64,000 nucleotides of DNA, from assembly GCF_030846775.1 (NCBI RefSeq), contig NZ_CP132910.1, forward strand, positions 902,001-966,000. The letters run 5' to 3'. The notes beneath the pieces are model-generated. The model searched no databases. It was not told where the DNA came from and was given only the letters and a program-made list of their open reading frames with translations. This DNA is from Geothrix sp. 21YS21S-2 (GTDB lineage Bacteria; Acidobacteriota; Holophagae; Holophagales; Holophagaceae). Below are positions 12,963-21,149 of the stretch, one piece after another (position 1 is the first letter of the stretch; each line of letters opens with the position of its first letter). The translations under genes were made by a program, and so were the position numbers.

Positions 12963-15956
12963 ATGAAACTTCGGCAACTTGGAGCTTTTGCGCTCGTAAT
13001 CGTCGCACTACCCGCCTCCGCGCAGCAGGTGGGTTCGATCTTCGGCAAGGTGACCGCGAAGAACGGGAAGGCCCTGGCGGGCATTCACGTGGATGTCAGC
13101 GGCAACGTCCTGCCCCAGGGCCGCAGGGTGGTCACCAGCGAACTCGGCGAGTACCGGCTGCCCTTCCTGCCTCCGGGCGAGTACAACCTCACCTTCACCC
13201 ACCCGACCCGCACCACGGAAAAGCGCAAGGTCTCCGTGGCCCTCCAGCAGACCTCCACCATCAACGTGGTGATGAACGAGGCCGCCGTGCAGTCCACGGT
13301 CGTGGAAGTGGTGGGCCAGGTCAGCCAGGTCGACCCGTCCTCGGCCGAATTGAAGACCTTCATCGGCTCCGACGTGCTTTCCGCCATGCCGGTGGGGCAG
13401 GGCTACCGCGACATCCTCAAGCTCATCCCGGGGGTCGCCTTGACCAGCCAGGGCACTCGCGATCCCAACGCGGGCGGCAGCGGCCAGGACAACGTCCACC
13501 TCATGGACGGCGTCAACATCAACCTTCCCATGTATGGGTCGATCGGCCTGGGAGCGGGAACCGCCTCCTACGACATCGACCAGGTCGCCATCACCAAGGG
13601 CGGCGCCTCGGCCACCGATTTCAACCGGTCCGCAGGCTTCACGATGAACACAATCAGCAAGTCCGGCACCAACACCTTCGCCGGCGAACTCTCCTACATC
13701 GCAGTGCCGTCGAGCATGGTTGCCCGCCGTCCCGCGGGCAGCACCCAGGCGTTCGAGACCAACTCGACCTATGCCATCGCCAGCGTTGGCGGGCCCATCA
13801 TCAAGGAACGCCTGTTCTTCTTCGCGTCCTTCTATCAGCCGAAGGACACCCGAAAGAACGGTTCCAACCTGTACGGCCCGGTTCCCGAATTCAGCACCGA
13901 CCATAAGGAGTATTTCGGCAAGCTCACCTATTCTCCCCTCAGCAACCTCCTCCTCCATGTCAGCCACCGCCGTTCCGAGCACACCGAGCACAACACCAGC
14001 ATCGGCTCCTTCTCGCCGCCGTCCGTGGCCAACGGGGGTGATTCGAATACCTACATCACCACCCTCGAAGCCTCCTGGTCCGTCACGCCCAACAACTTCC
14101 TGAACTTCAAATACACGAACTTCGCCCTCTACACCCAGGACCACCCGAACACCTTCTCCGGCGCCAAGCCGGCCCTGGACGGCAGTTCCGTGCTCGACGT
14201 CAACAACCTGGACACCCAGGGCAATCTCTCCATCCCCACCGTGGCCCAAGCGGGGTCCAATGCGACCCTTATCGCCCTCATCAACCGCTACGGGTACCCC
14301 GGGGCCAACGCCCCCGCCGGGACCCCAACCACCGCGGCGGGCTTCGTCGGCGGCGGCAGTGTCGGCTCCGCGGCCTCCATCAACACAGACAATTTCTTCC
14401 GCAAGAACTACCAGCTGGCCTGGGACGGCACGTACGGCTCCGCCGTCACCCACGATCTGCATGTCGGCTACCAGTACTGGAAGGAGATGGAGGATCTCTA
14501 CCGCGTTTCCAACGGCTGGGGCTCCATCGCCACCAACCCCACAAACGTGAAGATCCCCACCACTGCGATCAGCGGCGTGGGCCTGGTCTACGCCTACGTG
14601 GCTTCACCCTACCAGCAGGGTCTCGGCCACGCCCCGCAGATCCATTCAGAGTATGTATCCCAGAATTTCGAGGTGAACGACAAGATCCGGTGGGAAAAGT
14701 TCACCTTCAACGTCGGTGTGCTGGTGAGCAACGACAAGCTCTACGGCATGGGCATCCGCTCGGATTCCACCACGGCGGGCGGCTATTCGCTGGCCCCCGG
14801 AGCCAAATATCTCGAGCATGAGATCAAGTGGGCCGACACGCTCCAGCCCCGCCTGGGCGTGACCTGGAACTACCACAAGGAGGACACCATCTACGCGAAC
14901 TACGCGCGGTACGTGCCCTCCACCTCCTCCCTGCCCCGCGCGTCATCCTGGGCCCGGAACCTCGTGGGCACCATCAACGTCTACTTCGATTCCACGGGCC
15001 ACATGATCGGCCAGGGCGCGGACGCCGTGTCCCAGGGCAAGCTTTACCAGGACGGACTCAAGCCCCGCCACACTGACGAGTTCATGGTCGGGACGACCCG
15101 GGACTTCGGCCACGGCCTCACGTCCCGCCTCTACGCCCGCTACCGCAAGAGCGTCAATTTCTGGGAAGACACCCCCAACAACTCCCGGGTCGTCTACAAC
15201 GCCCCCTCCGACGTCCCCCACACCCTCTACATCCCCGACCTCGCCACGAAGCTCAGCAACCTGGGCGCCAACGGCGGGGCCATGAACGGCAACACCTCCG
15301 CGGTCATCGCCCAACTCGACGGCGCCTTCACCAAGTTCTACGAAGTGTCCTCCGAGACCGAGTGGACCCGTGGCCCTCTCTTCGCGAGCCTCTCCTACAC
15401 CTGGAGCCACTACTACGGCAACTTCGACCAGGACAACTCCACCAACGGCTCCGCCAACGACGCCAACGTCTTCGTCGGCTCCTCCAACATCGCCGACAGC
15501 GCGGGCACCCAGATCTGGGACAACAAGTACGGCAACCTCGCCGGCGACCAGCGCCACAAGGTCAAGCTCTTCGGCAGCTACAGCTTCCCCTGGAACGGCA
15601 AGCTCGGCATCTACGGCGTCTACCAGACCGGGCAGCACTGGCAGAGGACCGACTACAAGGTCTACCAGGCCCTCATCACCGCCACCGGTTCCTCCAGCAC
15701 CAGCGATACCGCCCGCTACGCGGAGCCCGCGGGTTCACGGGTGAATCCCTCCCACTACCAGATGGACCTCAGCTACACCCAGACCTTCTGGCAGCAGAAG
15801 CGGATGGGCCTCTCGGCCACCGTGGACCTGTTCAACGTCTTCAACCGGCAGACCGTCACCTCCTACAACCAGAGCGCCAACGGCGGCGCCTTCGGATATG
15901 CCCAGACCTACATGCTGCCCCGCCGCACCCAGTTCGGCGTGAAGTTCTGGTTCTGA
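12963..15956 (+). CDS. TonB-dependent receptor with carboxypeptidase-regulatory domain
   Basis: A 997-aa outer-membrane protein. ATG 12963 follows GGAG by 8 nt and starts a signal peptide cleaved around ALPASA-QQ. Residues ~25-110 form a carboxypeptidase-regulatory-like beta domain (GSIFGKVTAKNGKALAGIHV), then a plug region with QDNVHLMDGVNINLP, then a long beta-barrel rich in aromatic strand ends, finishing in KFWF as expected for BAM substrates. This organisation is typical of the expanded Acidobacteriota receptor family. The ligand is unknown; it sits within murein-recycling genes, so glycan or muropeptide uptake is possible. A strong terminator follows. Confidence 0.9.
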   Translation: MKLRQLGAFALVIVALPASAQQVGSIFGKVTAKNGKALAGIHVDVSGNVLPQGRRVVTSELGEYRLPFLPPGEYNLTFTHPTRTTEKRKVSVALQQTSTINVVMNEAAVQSTVVEVVGQVSQVDPSSAELKTFIGSDVLSAMPVGQGYRDILKLIPGVALTSQGTRDPNAGGSGQDNVHLMDGVNINLPMYGSIGLGAGTASYDIDQVAITKGGASATDFNRSAGFTMNTISKSGTNTFAGELSYIAVPSSMVARRPAGSTQAFETNSTYAIASVGGPIIKERLFFFASFYQPKDTRKNGSNLYGPVPEFSTDHKEYFGKLTYSPLSNLLLHVSHRRSEHTEHNTSIGSFSPPSVANGGDSNTYITTLEASWSVTPNNFLNFKYTNFALYTQDHPNTFSGAKPALDGSSVLDVNNLDTQGNLSIPTVAQAGSNATLIALINRYGYPGANAPAGTPTTAAGFVGGGSVGSAASINTDNFFRKNYQLAWDGTYGSAVTHDLHVGYQYWKEMEDLYRVSNGWGSIATNPTNVKIPTTAISGVGLVYAYVASPYQQGLGHAPQIHSEYVSQNFEVNDKIRWEKFTFNVGVLVSNDKLYGMGIRSDSTTAGGYSLAPGAKYLEHEIKWADTLQPRLGVTWNYHKEDTIYANYARYVPSTSSLPRASSWARNLVGTINVYFDSTGHMIGQGADAVSQGKLYQDGLKPRHTDEFMVGTTRDFGHGLTSRLYARYRKSVNFWEDTPNNSRVVYNAPSDVPHTLYIPDLATKLSNLGANGGAMNGNTSAVIAQLDGAFTKFYEVSSETEWTRGPLFASLSYTWSHYYGNFDQDNSTNGSANDANVFVGSSNIADSAGTQIWDNKYGNLAGDQRHKVKLFGSYSFPWNGKLGIYGVYQTGQHWQRTDYKVYQALITATGSSSTSDTARYAEPAGSRVNPSHYQMDLSYTQTFWQQKRMGLSATVDLFNVFNRQTVTSYNQSANGGAFGYAQTYMLPRRTQFGVKFWF

Positions 15957-15978
15957 TCCCCGACGCCACCGTTGGAGG

Positions 15979-16009
15979 AAAGGGAGCGGCCATGCCGCTC
16001 CCTTTTTTT
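15979..16009 (+). terminator. Rho-independent terminator of the TonB receptor gene
   Basis: A 10-bp perfect stem (AGGGAGCGGC / GCCGCTCCCT) with a 3-nt CAT loop is followed directly by seven Ts. It lies 23 nt after the receptor stop codon. Confidence 0.9.
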
Positions 16010-16128
16010 GTTCTTCACGGAATTGAGTGAAGGCTTCGACCCACACTCGCTTTGGCCTCCTCTTGAGAAGGGCCCTGGGACGGGTGGTCGTAGACCGTCC
16101 TGATCCCGTCACCAAGGTAGTTCGAAAC

Positions 16129-16240
16129 GAAAAGCCTATCGCCGAGGCGCCGAGGAGCCGAGGTTCGCCGAGAAAAGATCTTCTCTTATTCCTCGGCGAT
16201 CCTCGGTTTCCTCGGCGCCTTCGGCGAAAGGCCCTTCGAC
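16129..16240. repeat. Long GC-rich hairpin repeat (REP-like)
   Basis: Two arms of about 50 bp, 16,129-16,180 and 16,185-16,240, are imperfect inverted copies built from repeated CGCCGAGG / CCTCGGCG blocks around an AGATCTTCTC centre. The folded RNA or DNA would form a very long hairpin. It lies in a 600-bp gene-free stretch after the TonB receptor. This is the kind of palindromic dispersed intergenic repeat expected in many copies per genome. Confidence 0.75.
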
Positions 16241-16452
16241 GGAGTTCGCCGGATTCATCGGATAACAAGTCGGCAGCAGTGGACTTCAGGCATCTTGGAG
16301 TTGTCGAAAATCCAGGATGGAAGGAGGCCGCTGCTGCCTATCAAGGAGCTCTGAAGTGGTAACAAAACCGAGGCAATCTGACCTGCCGTAGGGTGAGCCT
16401 CATGAGCGGTGATCGGATGTTCCTTTGCCCTTCTTTCATCCCTTTCCATCCC

Positions 16453-16495
16453 ACTTTTGCAACAGATAGAGCACTGCTCTATCTGTTGCAAAAGT
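16453..16495. repeat. Perfect 43-nt palindrome (21-bp arms, 1-nt centre)
   Basis: The arms 16,453-16,473 and 16,475-16,495 are exact reverse complements around a single C at 16,474. Such a perfect long palindrome is rarely random. There is no T-run on either side that would make it an ordinary terminator. It lies about 60 nt before a broken GxxExxY gene. Confidence 0.85.
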
Positions 16496-16557
16496 CCCCG
16501 TGCATCCCCGGCAGAACCTATCACGGGTGTGTCGGCACGTAGAAATCGGGGCACGGC

Positions 16558-16875
16558 ATGGCCATCCAGGATCCGCTCACCGGCCTGATCATCGGCAGTT
16601 GCTTCAGGGTTGCAAATGAACTTGGCAATGGGTTCGTGGAAAAGGCGTATGAGAACGCCCTGGCCCACGAGTTGCGGAAGGCCAAGGTCAAGGTGGTCCA
16701 GCAGCAGGGAATCGAGGTCTATTACAATGGGGTGGTTACCCGCCGGGTCCCATTGCGAGGTTTCAGGTTGTCTATGTCATCCTTCCTCCCCGCACCGGCT
16801 TTCCGGGCGCACCGTTCAGCTTTTTGTCCACGACTCCAGAGCGCCGGTTCCTTGCGTGGTGGGTCGAAAGGCTAA
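16558..16875 (+). pseudogene. Truncated/frameshifted GxxExxY-family protein
   Basis: The first ~60 codons match the GxxExxY family (normally about 120-130 aa): LTGLIIGSCFRVANELGNGFVEKAYENALAHELRKAKV then VYYNGVV. Directly after this, where a nuclease-like core with LLV and ELK motifs should follow, the reading switches to Arg/Ser/Pro-rich sequence without family similarity, and no other frame restores it. I read it as a gene whose 3' half has been lost. The neighbouring 43-nt palindrome and hairpin repeat suggest a site of past rearrangement. The following ~210 bases up to 17,086 contain no recognisable gene. Confidence 0.65.
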
Positions 16876-17043
16876 TCCGTAGGGTCGGCCCACCCAGTCA
16901 AACTACATGGAAGGCCCGGTTTGGGCCGGTCCGCAACAAGTCCCTCTTTTGGACCGTGCTGGCGAATGCGAATCTGCCGAATAAGGCTCCCTGTCCATTC
17001 AGGTCCCGGAAACTTCAAATCCGGCCTTCGCATTTTGATCTGA

Positions 17044-17063
17044 GGAAGGTGTCACCACCTTCC
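17044..17063 (+). promoter_or_regulatory. Hairpin in the leader of the bacteriocin-like gene
   Basis: GGAAGGTG and CACCTTCC form a perfect 8-bp stem with a TCAC loop, ending 8 nt before the AGGAGAGGAGG ribosome site of the gene at 17,087. It could modulate translation or mRNA stability. Confidence 0.4.
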
Positions 17064-17086
17064 CTGACCAAGGAGAGGAGGATGGC

Positions 17087-17440
17087 ATGCGAATTGGCAA
17101 GGCGTTGAGGTCTCTTTCCGATCTCGAATCGCAGGAGGTTCGCGGCGGGATGTTTGCAGCAACCATGGGATCCGGCCGCCCCTTGATCAGCCCCGCCCGT
17201 CCCTCCAGCTTCTCTGGCAGGGATCTGGAGAACCGGATGATCGGAGGGGCTCTCGGCGGTGGCCTCCGAGGCTATCAATTGGGTGGCCCCCAGGGAGCCA
17301 GACCTGGGGCACTCGGTGGGGCTCTTGCCGGGGGGATGGGATATTGCCTGACCCACGCCTCCGGAGGTGGCCCCACCTATTCCTCGAACCTCGCTTCCTC
17401 CCTGGCTTCTCCCATTCATCGGGCGCCGAACGTCATGTGA
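17087..17440 (+). CDS. Putative class II bacteriocin precursor (double-glycine leader)
   Basis: A 117-aa small protein with a very strong ribosome site (AGGAGAGGAGG). The N-terminus LRSLSDLESQEVRGG resembles the double-glycine leaders cleaved by C39 peptidase/ABC exporters: L and S at the usual positions, acidic residues, then V-x-GG at residues 20-21. The mature part (about 96 aa) holds a glycine-rich membrane-inserting stretch MIGGALGGGL and ALGGALAGGMGY, as seen in class IIb bacteriocins. No C39 exporter is in the window. The next small gene encodes a possible immunity peptide. An alternative is a Gly-zipper peptide of other function. Confidence 0.55.
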   Translation: MRIGKALRSLSDLESQEVRGGMFAATMGSGRPLISPARPSSFSGRDLENRMIGGALGGGLRGYQLGGPQGARPGALGGALAGGMGYCLTHASGGGPTYSSNLASSLASPIHRAPNVM

Positions 17441-17479
17441 ACCTCCGAGTCCTGGCCAGTTCCATGGAGAACCGTACCC

Positions 17480-17632
17480 ATGACGCGCACCCGCGGGGCA
17501 ATTGGGTTGATTCTGGGTTCGATGGCCATCCTCGTCCTCTGCCTGAAAACCGGGGCCGGGATGGGATCCATTCTGCCCGGACTCCTCACGGGCTACGTCG
17601 CCGTCTCGATCTTCTGCCGGAAATCGAGGTGA
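17480..17632 (+). CDS. Small 50-aa membrane protein, candidate immunity peptide
   Basis: A short gene starting ATG 17480 with GGAG 10 nt upstream and ending TGA 17,630-17,632. The product has a basic N-terminus (MTRTRG), two short hydrophobic segments (AIGLILGSMAILVLCL and ILPGLLTGYVAVSIFC) and a basic tail CRKSR. A tiny two-span membrane protein 40 nt downstream of a double-glycine peptide gene is the classical arrangement of bacteriocin immunity. Function is inferred only from size, topology and context. Confidence 0.5.
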   Translation: MTRTRGAIGLILGSMAILVLCLKTGAGMGSILPGLLTGYVAVSIFCRKSR

Positions 17633-17645
17633 GAAGCCCCACAAA

Positions 17646-19145
17646 TCAGCCCTGGCCGGCTTCCACATGCACGGCAGGCGCGAGCCACCCCCGCGCCACC
17701 CTGCAGCCGTTCCCCACCAGGATCGTCACGGCGCTCCCGATCAGGGTGTGCCACGTGAAGTCGATCCGCGTGAAGGCCAGCACCCCCACCATCGCCAGCA
17801 GCCCGCACACGAACCCGGTGAGGGCGTCGGCCTGGTTCGTCCTGCGGAAGAACAGGCCCAGGAAGAAGGTCCCCAGGAGCCCGCCGTAGGTGACCGAGGC
17901 GATCTTCAGGCCCAGCTCCACCACGGGGTTCTTCGTGTCGGTGAAGAGCATGGCGCCGCCGATGAGGAGGACGCCCCACACCAGGGTGAAGATCCGCGAC
18001 CATCGCACCTCGCCCTTGGCGTCCAGGCCCCGGGCCAGCGGGGTGAGCTGGAAGAGGTCCAGGTACGTGGCCGAGGCCAGGGAGCTGATGGACGATGACA
18101 GGGTGCCCATGGCCGAGGCCAGGACCCCCGCCACCACGAGGCCCGCCACGCCCGTGGGGAGGTTCTCCACGATGAACTTCGGGAAGACCTCGTCCGAGGT
18201 GGCCAGGCCCAGCTGCTGGAAGGTGACCCCGCCGTAGAAGGCGTAGAGGCACAGGCCCAGCACCAGGAAGAAGCCGAACTGGAGCAGGATGAAGCTCGCG
18301 TCCAGCATCAGGGCCTTCTGGGAGTCCCGTCGGGTGCGGCAGCCCAGGAGCCGCTGCACCAGGAGCTGGTCGGTGCCGTGGGAGGCCATGGTCAGGAAGG
18401 TGCCGCCCAGGACGCCGCCCAGGAGGGTGTAGGGCGCGGCCAGGAAGCCCCGCAGGGATCCCCCCGTGGCGGTGTTGATGAAGGCGAACTTGTCCTGGCC
18501 GTTGGCGGTGGCGAAGGCGGCCACATCCGCCCAGCCGTGGGGCAGCCGGTGGAGGATGAGCACCATGGCCGCCACCGCCCCGCCCAGGTAGATGAAGAGC
18601 TGCACCACGTCCATGGCCACCACCGCCTTCAGGCCGCCCAGGTACGTGTAGAGGAGGGTGAAGCCCCCGATGAGCAGGATGCTGGCGGGATAGTCCAGCC
18701 CGGTGATCAGGTGCACCGGGATGGCCGTGGCGAACAGCCGCACCCCGGAAGCCAGCACGCGGGTCACGATGAACACGCTCGAGGTGAACTTGCGCAGGGG
18801 GAGGCCGAAGCGCCTGCCCAGGAAGTCGTAGGCCGTCTCCAGGTCGCCGCGGTAGTAGGCCGGGATGAAGACCGCGCTCACGATGAGCCGGCCGATGAAG
18901 TAGCCCGCCACCAGCTGGAGGAAGTGCATGTTCCCCTTGAAGGCCAGGCCGGGGATGCTGATGAAGGTCAGGGTGCTCGTCTCGCTCGCGACGATGGAAA
19001 AGCCCACGGACCACCAGGACATCTCCTTGCCGCCCAGGAAGTAGTCCCGGGAGGACCGCTGGCGGCCCGAGATCAGGATGCCCGCGAGGGTCACCCCCAG
19101 GAGGTAGACGATCACGATGACGTAGTCGAGAAGCCTGAAACCCAT
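17646..19145 (-). CDS. Sodium:solute symporter (SSS family)
   Basis: A 499-aa protein with about 13 hydrophobic helices. SSS features: N-terminal RDYFLGGKEMSWWSVGFSIVASETSTLTF (Na+ site region), a GxFxPAYYRGDLETAYDFLGRRFG loop, and GVLASAMGTLSSSISSLASATYLDL, the conserved Na2-site helix. It imports a sugar, amino sugar, amino acid or carboxylate with Na+. It lies just downstream of nagZ on the same strand (15 nt gap), so a murein-derived amino sugar such as MurNAc, anhydroMurNAc or GlcNAc is a reasonable guess. Confidence 0.85.
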   Translation of the reverse strand: MGFRLLDYVIVIVYLLGVTLAGILISGRQRSSRDYFLGGKEMSWWSVGFSIVASETSTLTFISIPGLAFKGNMHFLQLVAGYFIGRLIVSAVFIPAYYRGDLETAYDFLGRRFGLPLRKFTSSVFIVTRVLASGVRLFATAIPVHLITGLDYPASILLIGGFTLLYTYLGGLKAVVAMDVVQLFIYLGGAVAAMVLILHRLPHGWADVAAFATANGQDKFAFINTATGGSLRGFLAAPYTLLGGVLGGTFLTMASHGTDQLLVQRLLGCRTRRDSQKALMLDASFILLQFGFFLVLGLCLYAFYGGVTFQQLGLATSDEVFPKFIVENLPTGVAGLVVAGVLASAMGTLSSSISSLASATYLDLFQLTPLARGLDAKGEVRWSRIFTLVWGVLLIGGAMLFTDTKNPVVELGLKIASVTYGGLLGTFFLGLFFRRTNQADALTGFVCGLLAMVGVLAFTRIDFTWHTLIGSAVTILVGNGCRVARGWLAPAVHVEAGQG

Positions 19146-19160
19146 TGTTCGCGCCTTTCT

Positions 19161-20186
19161 CTAGACAGCGGCCTGCCGCACTCGGGCCACCCAGGCTTCC
19201 CAGGCGCGCTGATCGAAGGGAGTCCCGGCGGGCTCCGCGAGGGTCCGGCGGTAGGCGCGGCCGGCCTGCACCGCGGCCTCCACCGCCTCCGGGGGGAGCG
19301 TGCGCAGGGCCGCCACCGAGGCCTCGAGGGCCTCCGGCGTCTGGCACACCAGCAGGGCCAGGTGGCCGGCCTCGATGGCCAGGCGGATGCGCTCGGGCCA
19401 GGGGAAGCCCCCGACGCCGCCCATCTCCATGTCGTCCGTCACCCAGGCCCCGGGGATGCCCCAGGGATTGCCCGCCACGTGGCCCCGGTGGAGGCTCGCG
19501 GGCAGGTCCCCGCTCCAGGGCGTGCGCACGTGGCCCACCATGGTCAGGCGATCGGGGCGCGCCAGGGCGCGGAAGGGCTCCAGGGCCCGCAGGATGGCCT
19601 CCGGGTCCGAGAGCTCGGGCAGGGCGCGGTGGCTGTCCACCTTCGTGCCCCCCAGGCCCGGGAAGTGCTTGAGGCAGCCCTTGACGCCCGTGGATTCCAG
19701 CCCCTCCAGGAAGGCCTCTGCGGCCTGGGCGGCCTCGACGGGATCCGCGGAGGCGCGGCGGTCCCCGAGCCCCGTGCCGGGAATGCCGTCGTGGAGGTCC
19801 ACCAGCGGCGCGAAGTCGATGTTGAAGCCGAGGAGCGCGAGCCCCTCGCCCCAGAGGCGGCCCCAGGCCCGGGCGCCCTCCCTGCCGGAGACGGTCCAGA
19901 TGCGCCGGAACGACGGCGTCTCCCCGACCCAGCACAGCAGCCGCGAGACGGGGCCCCCCTCCTGGTCGATGGCCATGGCCAGCGGCACCTCGCGCCCCCA
20001 GCGGAGCTGGAGGTCCCGGAGGAGGGCATGGCAGCGGGCCGGGCCCGTGACGGGGTCCGGGTCGAGGTTGCGGGCGAACATCACCACGCCCCCCGGGACG
20101 GTCTCGCCGGGCACATCGGCGGCATCGCGGGCGTGGACGCCCATCCAGATCGTTTCGGCGGCAGAAGGGATCAAAGGATCTCCCAT
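19161..20186 (-). CDS. nagZ: Beta-N-acetylglucosaminidase (GH3)
   Basis: A 341-aa GH3 enzyme that removes GlcNAc from GlcNAc-anhydroMurNAc (peptides). Seen: AIDQEGGPVSRL, the NagZ-type loop motif KHFPGLG (about residue 170; normally KHFPGHG, so the third loop His is replaced by Leu here), and the nucleophile region VTDDMEMGGV. The His in that loop is the usual general acid, so its replacement is odd; the next His-containing segment is DSHRALPEL. No signal peptide, so cytoplasmic. ATG 20186 has no clear Shine-Dalgarno. It is divergent from murQ and co-directional with the SSS symporter. Confidence 0.85.
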   Translation of the reverse strand: MGDPLIPSAAETIWMGVHARDAADVPGETVPGGVVMFARNLDPDPVTGPARCHALLRDLQLRWGREVPLAMAIDQEGGPVSRLLCWVGETPSFRRIWTVSGREGARAWGRLWGEGLALLGFNIDFAPLVDLHDGIPGTGLGDRRASADPVEAAQAAEAFLEGLESTGVKGCLKHFPGLGGTKVDSHRALPELSDPEAILRALEPFRALARPDRLTMVGHVRTPWSGDLPASLHRGHVAGNPWGIPGAWVTDDMEMGGVGGFPWPERIRLAIEAGHLALLVCQTPEALEASVAALRTLPPEAVEAAVQAGRAYRRTLAEPAGTPFDQRAWEAWVARVRQAAV

Positions 20187-20206
20187 AAATTGGACACGTC
20201 GGGGTT

Positions 20207-20238
20207 GTGAATACTGTAACATTTTTATAAACATTCAC
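20207..20238. promoter_or_regulatory. AT-rich dyad between nagZ and murQ, candidate operator
   Basis: In the 74-bp divergent spacer, GTGAAT (20,207) and ATTCAC (20,233) form an exact inverted pair around an AT-rich core that itself contains TGTAACA / TAAACA. The spacer is strikingly AT-rich against the surrounding GC-rich DNA and must carry both promoters. A shared repressor or activator site is a fair inference; no regulator gene is adjacent. Confidence 0.4.
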
Positions 20239-20260
20239 TAAGCCGGGAGTTCTCATCAAC

Positions 20261-21148
20261 ATGGCCCTGCCCCGCACCGAACAGACCTCCCCCGGCCACG
20301 CACGCCTCGACGAGTACGGCACCCTCGAACTGGTCCAGGCCTTCATCGACGACCAGGCGGCTGCCGCCCTGGCGGTGCGCGCCGCCGCGCCCGGGCTCGC
20401 CCGGGCCGTGGAGGCCGCCGCCGGGCGCCTGGAGCAGGGCGGGCGGATCATCTACGTCGGCGCGGGCACCTCCGGGCGCCTGGGGCTCCTGGACAGCGTC
20501 GAGCTGCATCCCACCTTCTCCTGGCCCCCGGAACGCGCCCTGGCGCTCCTGGCGGGGGGGCCCACGGCGGTGCACCTGGCCGTGGAAGGGGCCGAGGACG
20601 ACCGGGAGCGGGGGGCGCTGGACCTCGCCGCGCTGCGGCCCGGCCCCTCCGACGTGGTGCTCCTGCTGGCCGCCTCGGGGGCCACGCCTTTCGCCCTGGG
20701 CGCCCTGGAGGCCGCCCGCGCCGCAGGGGCCCTCACCATCGGCATCGCCAACAACCCGGACTCGCCCCTGGCGGCGGGCGCCGAGGTGGGCATCACCCTC
20801 GACACCGGCCCCGAGGTCATCTCCGGCAGCACCCGGCTCAAGGCCGGAACCGCCCAGAAGATCGCCCTCAACACCTTCTCCTCGGCGGTGATGGTGCGGC
20901 TCAACAAGGTCTACGGGAACCTCATGGTGGACGTCAGGGCCACCAACGCCAAGCTGGTGCGCCGGGCCATCCGCCTCATCGAGGCGGCTTCCGGGGCCCC
21001 GGAGGAGCGTGCCCGGGAGGCCTTCGAGGCCTGCGGGGGCCAGGTCAAGACGGCCATCGTCGCCCTCCGGCTGGGCCTCGCCCCCGACCAGGCGCGGGAA
21101 CGCCTCGCGGCGGTCCGTGGCAGCGTCCGCGCCGCCCTGGGGGCCTAG
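20261..21148 (+). CDS. murQ: N-acetylmuramic acid 6-phosphate etherase
   Basis: A 295-aa SIS-domain enzyme cleaving the lactyl ether of MurNAc-6-P to give GlcNAc-6-P and D-lactate. Diagnostic segments: IIYVGAGTSGRLGLLDSVELHPTFSW, VHLAVEGAEDDRERG, GIANNPDSPLAAGAEVGI, TGPEVISGSTRLKAGTAQKIALN and YGNLMVDVRATNAKL. Length and motif order match MurQ throughout. It heads a tightly packed operon: the AmpG-like gene starts 2 nt after its stop. The pathway role fits the kinase at 24,959 and NamZ at 34,717. Confidence 0.95.
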   Translation: MALPRTEQTSPGHARLDEYGTLELVQAFIDDQAAAALAVRAAAPGLARAVEAAAGRLEQGGRIIYVGAGTSGRLGLLDSVELHPTFSWPPERALALLAGGPTAVHLAVEGAEDDRERGALDLAALRPGPSDVVLLLAASGATPFALGALEAARAAGALTIGIANNPDSPLAAGAEVGITLDTGPEVISGSTRLKAGTAQKIALNTFSSAVMVRLNKVYGNLMVDVRATNAKLVRRAIRLIEAASGAPEERAREAFEACGGQVKTAIVALRLGLAPDQARERLAAVRGSVRAALGA

Positions 21149-21149
21149 C

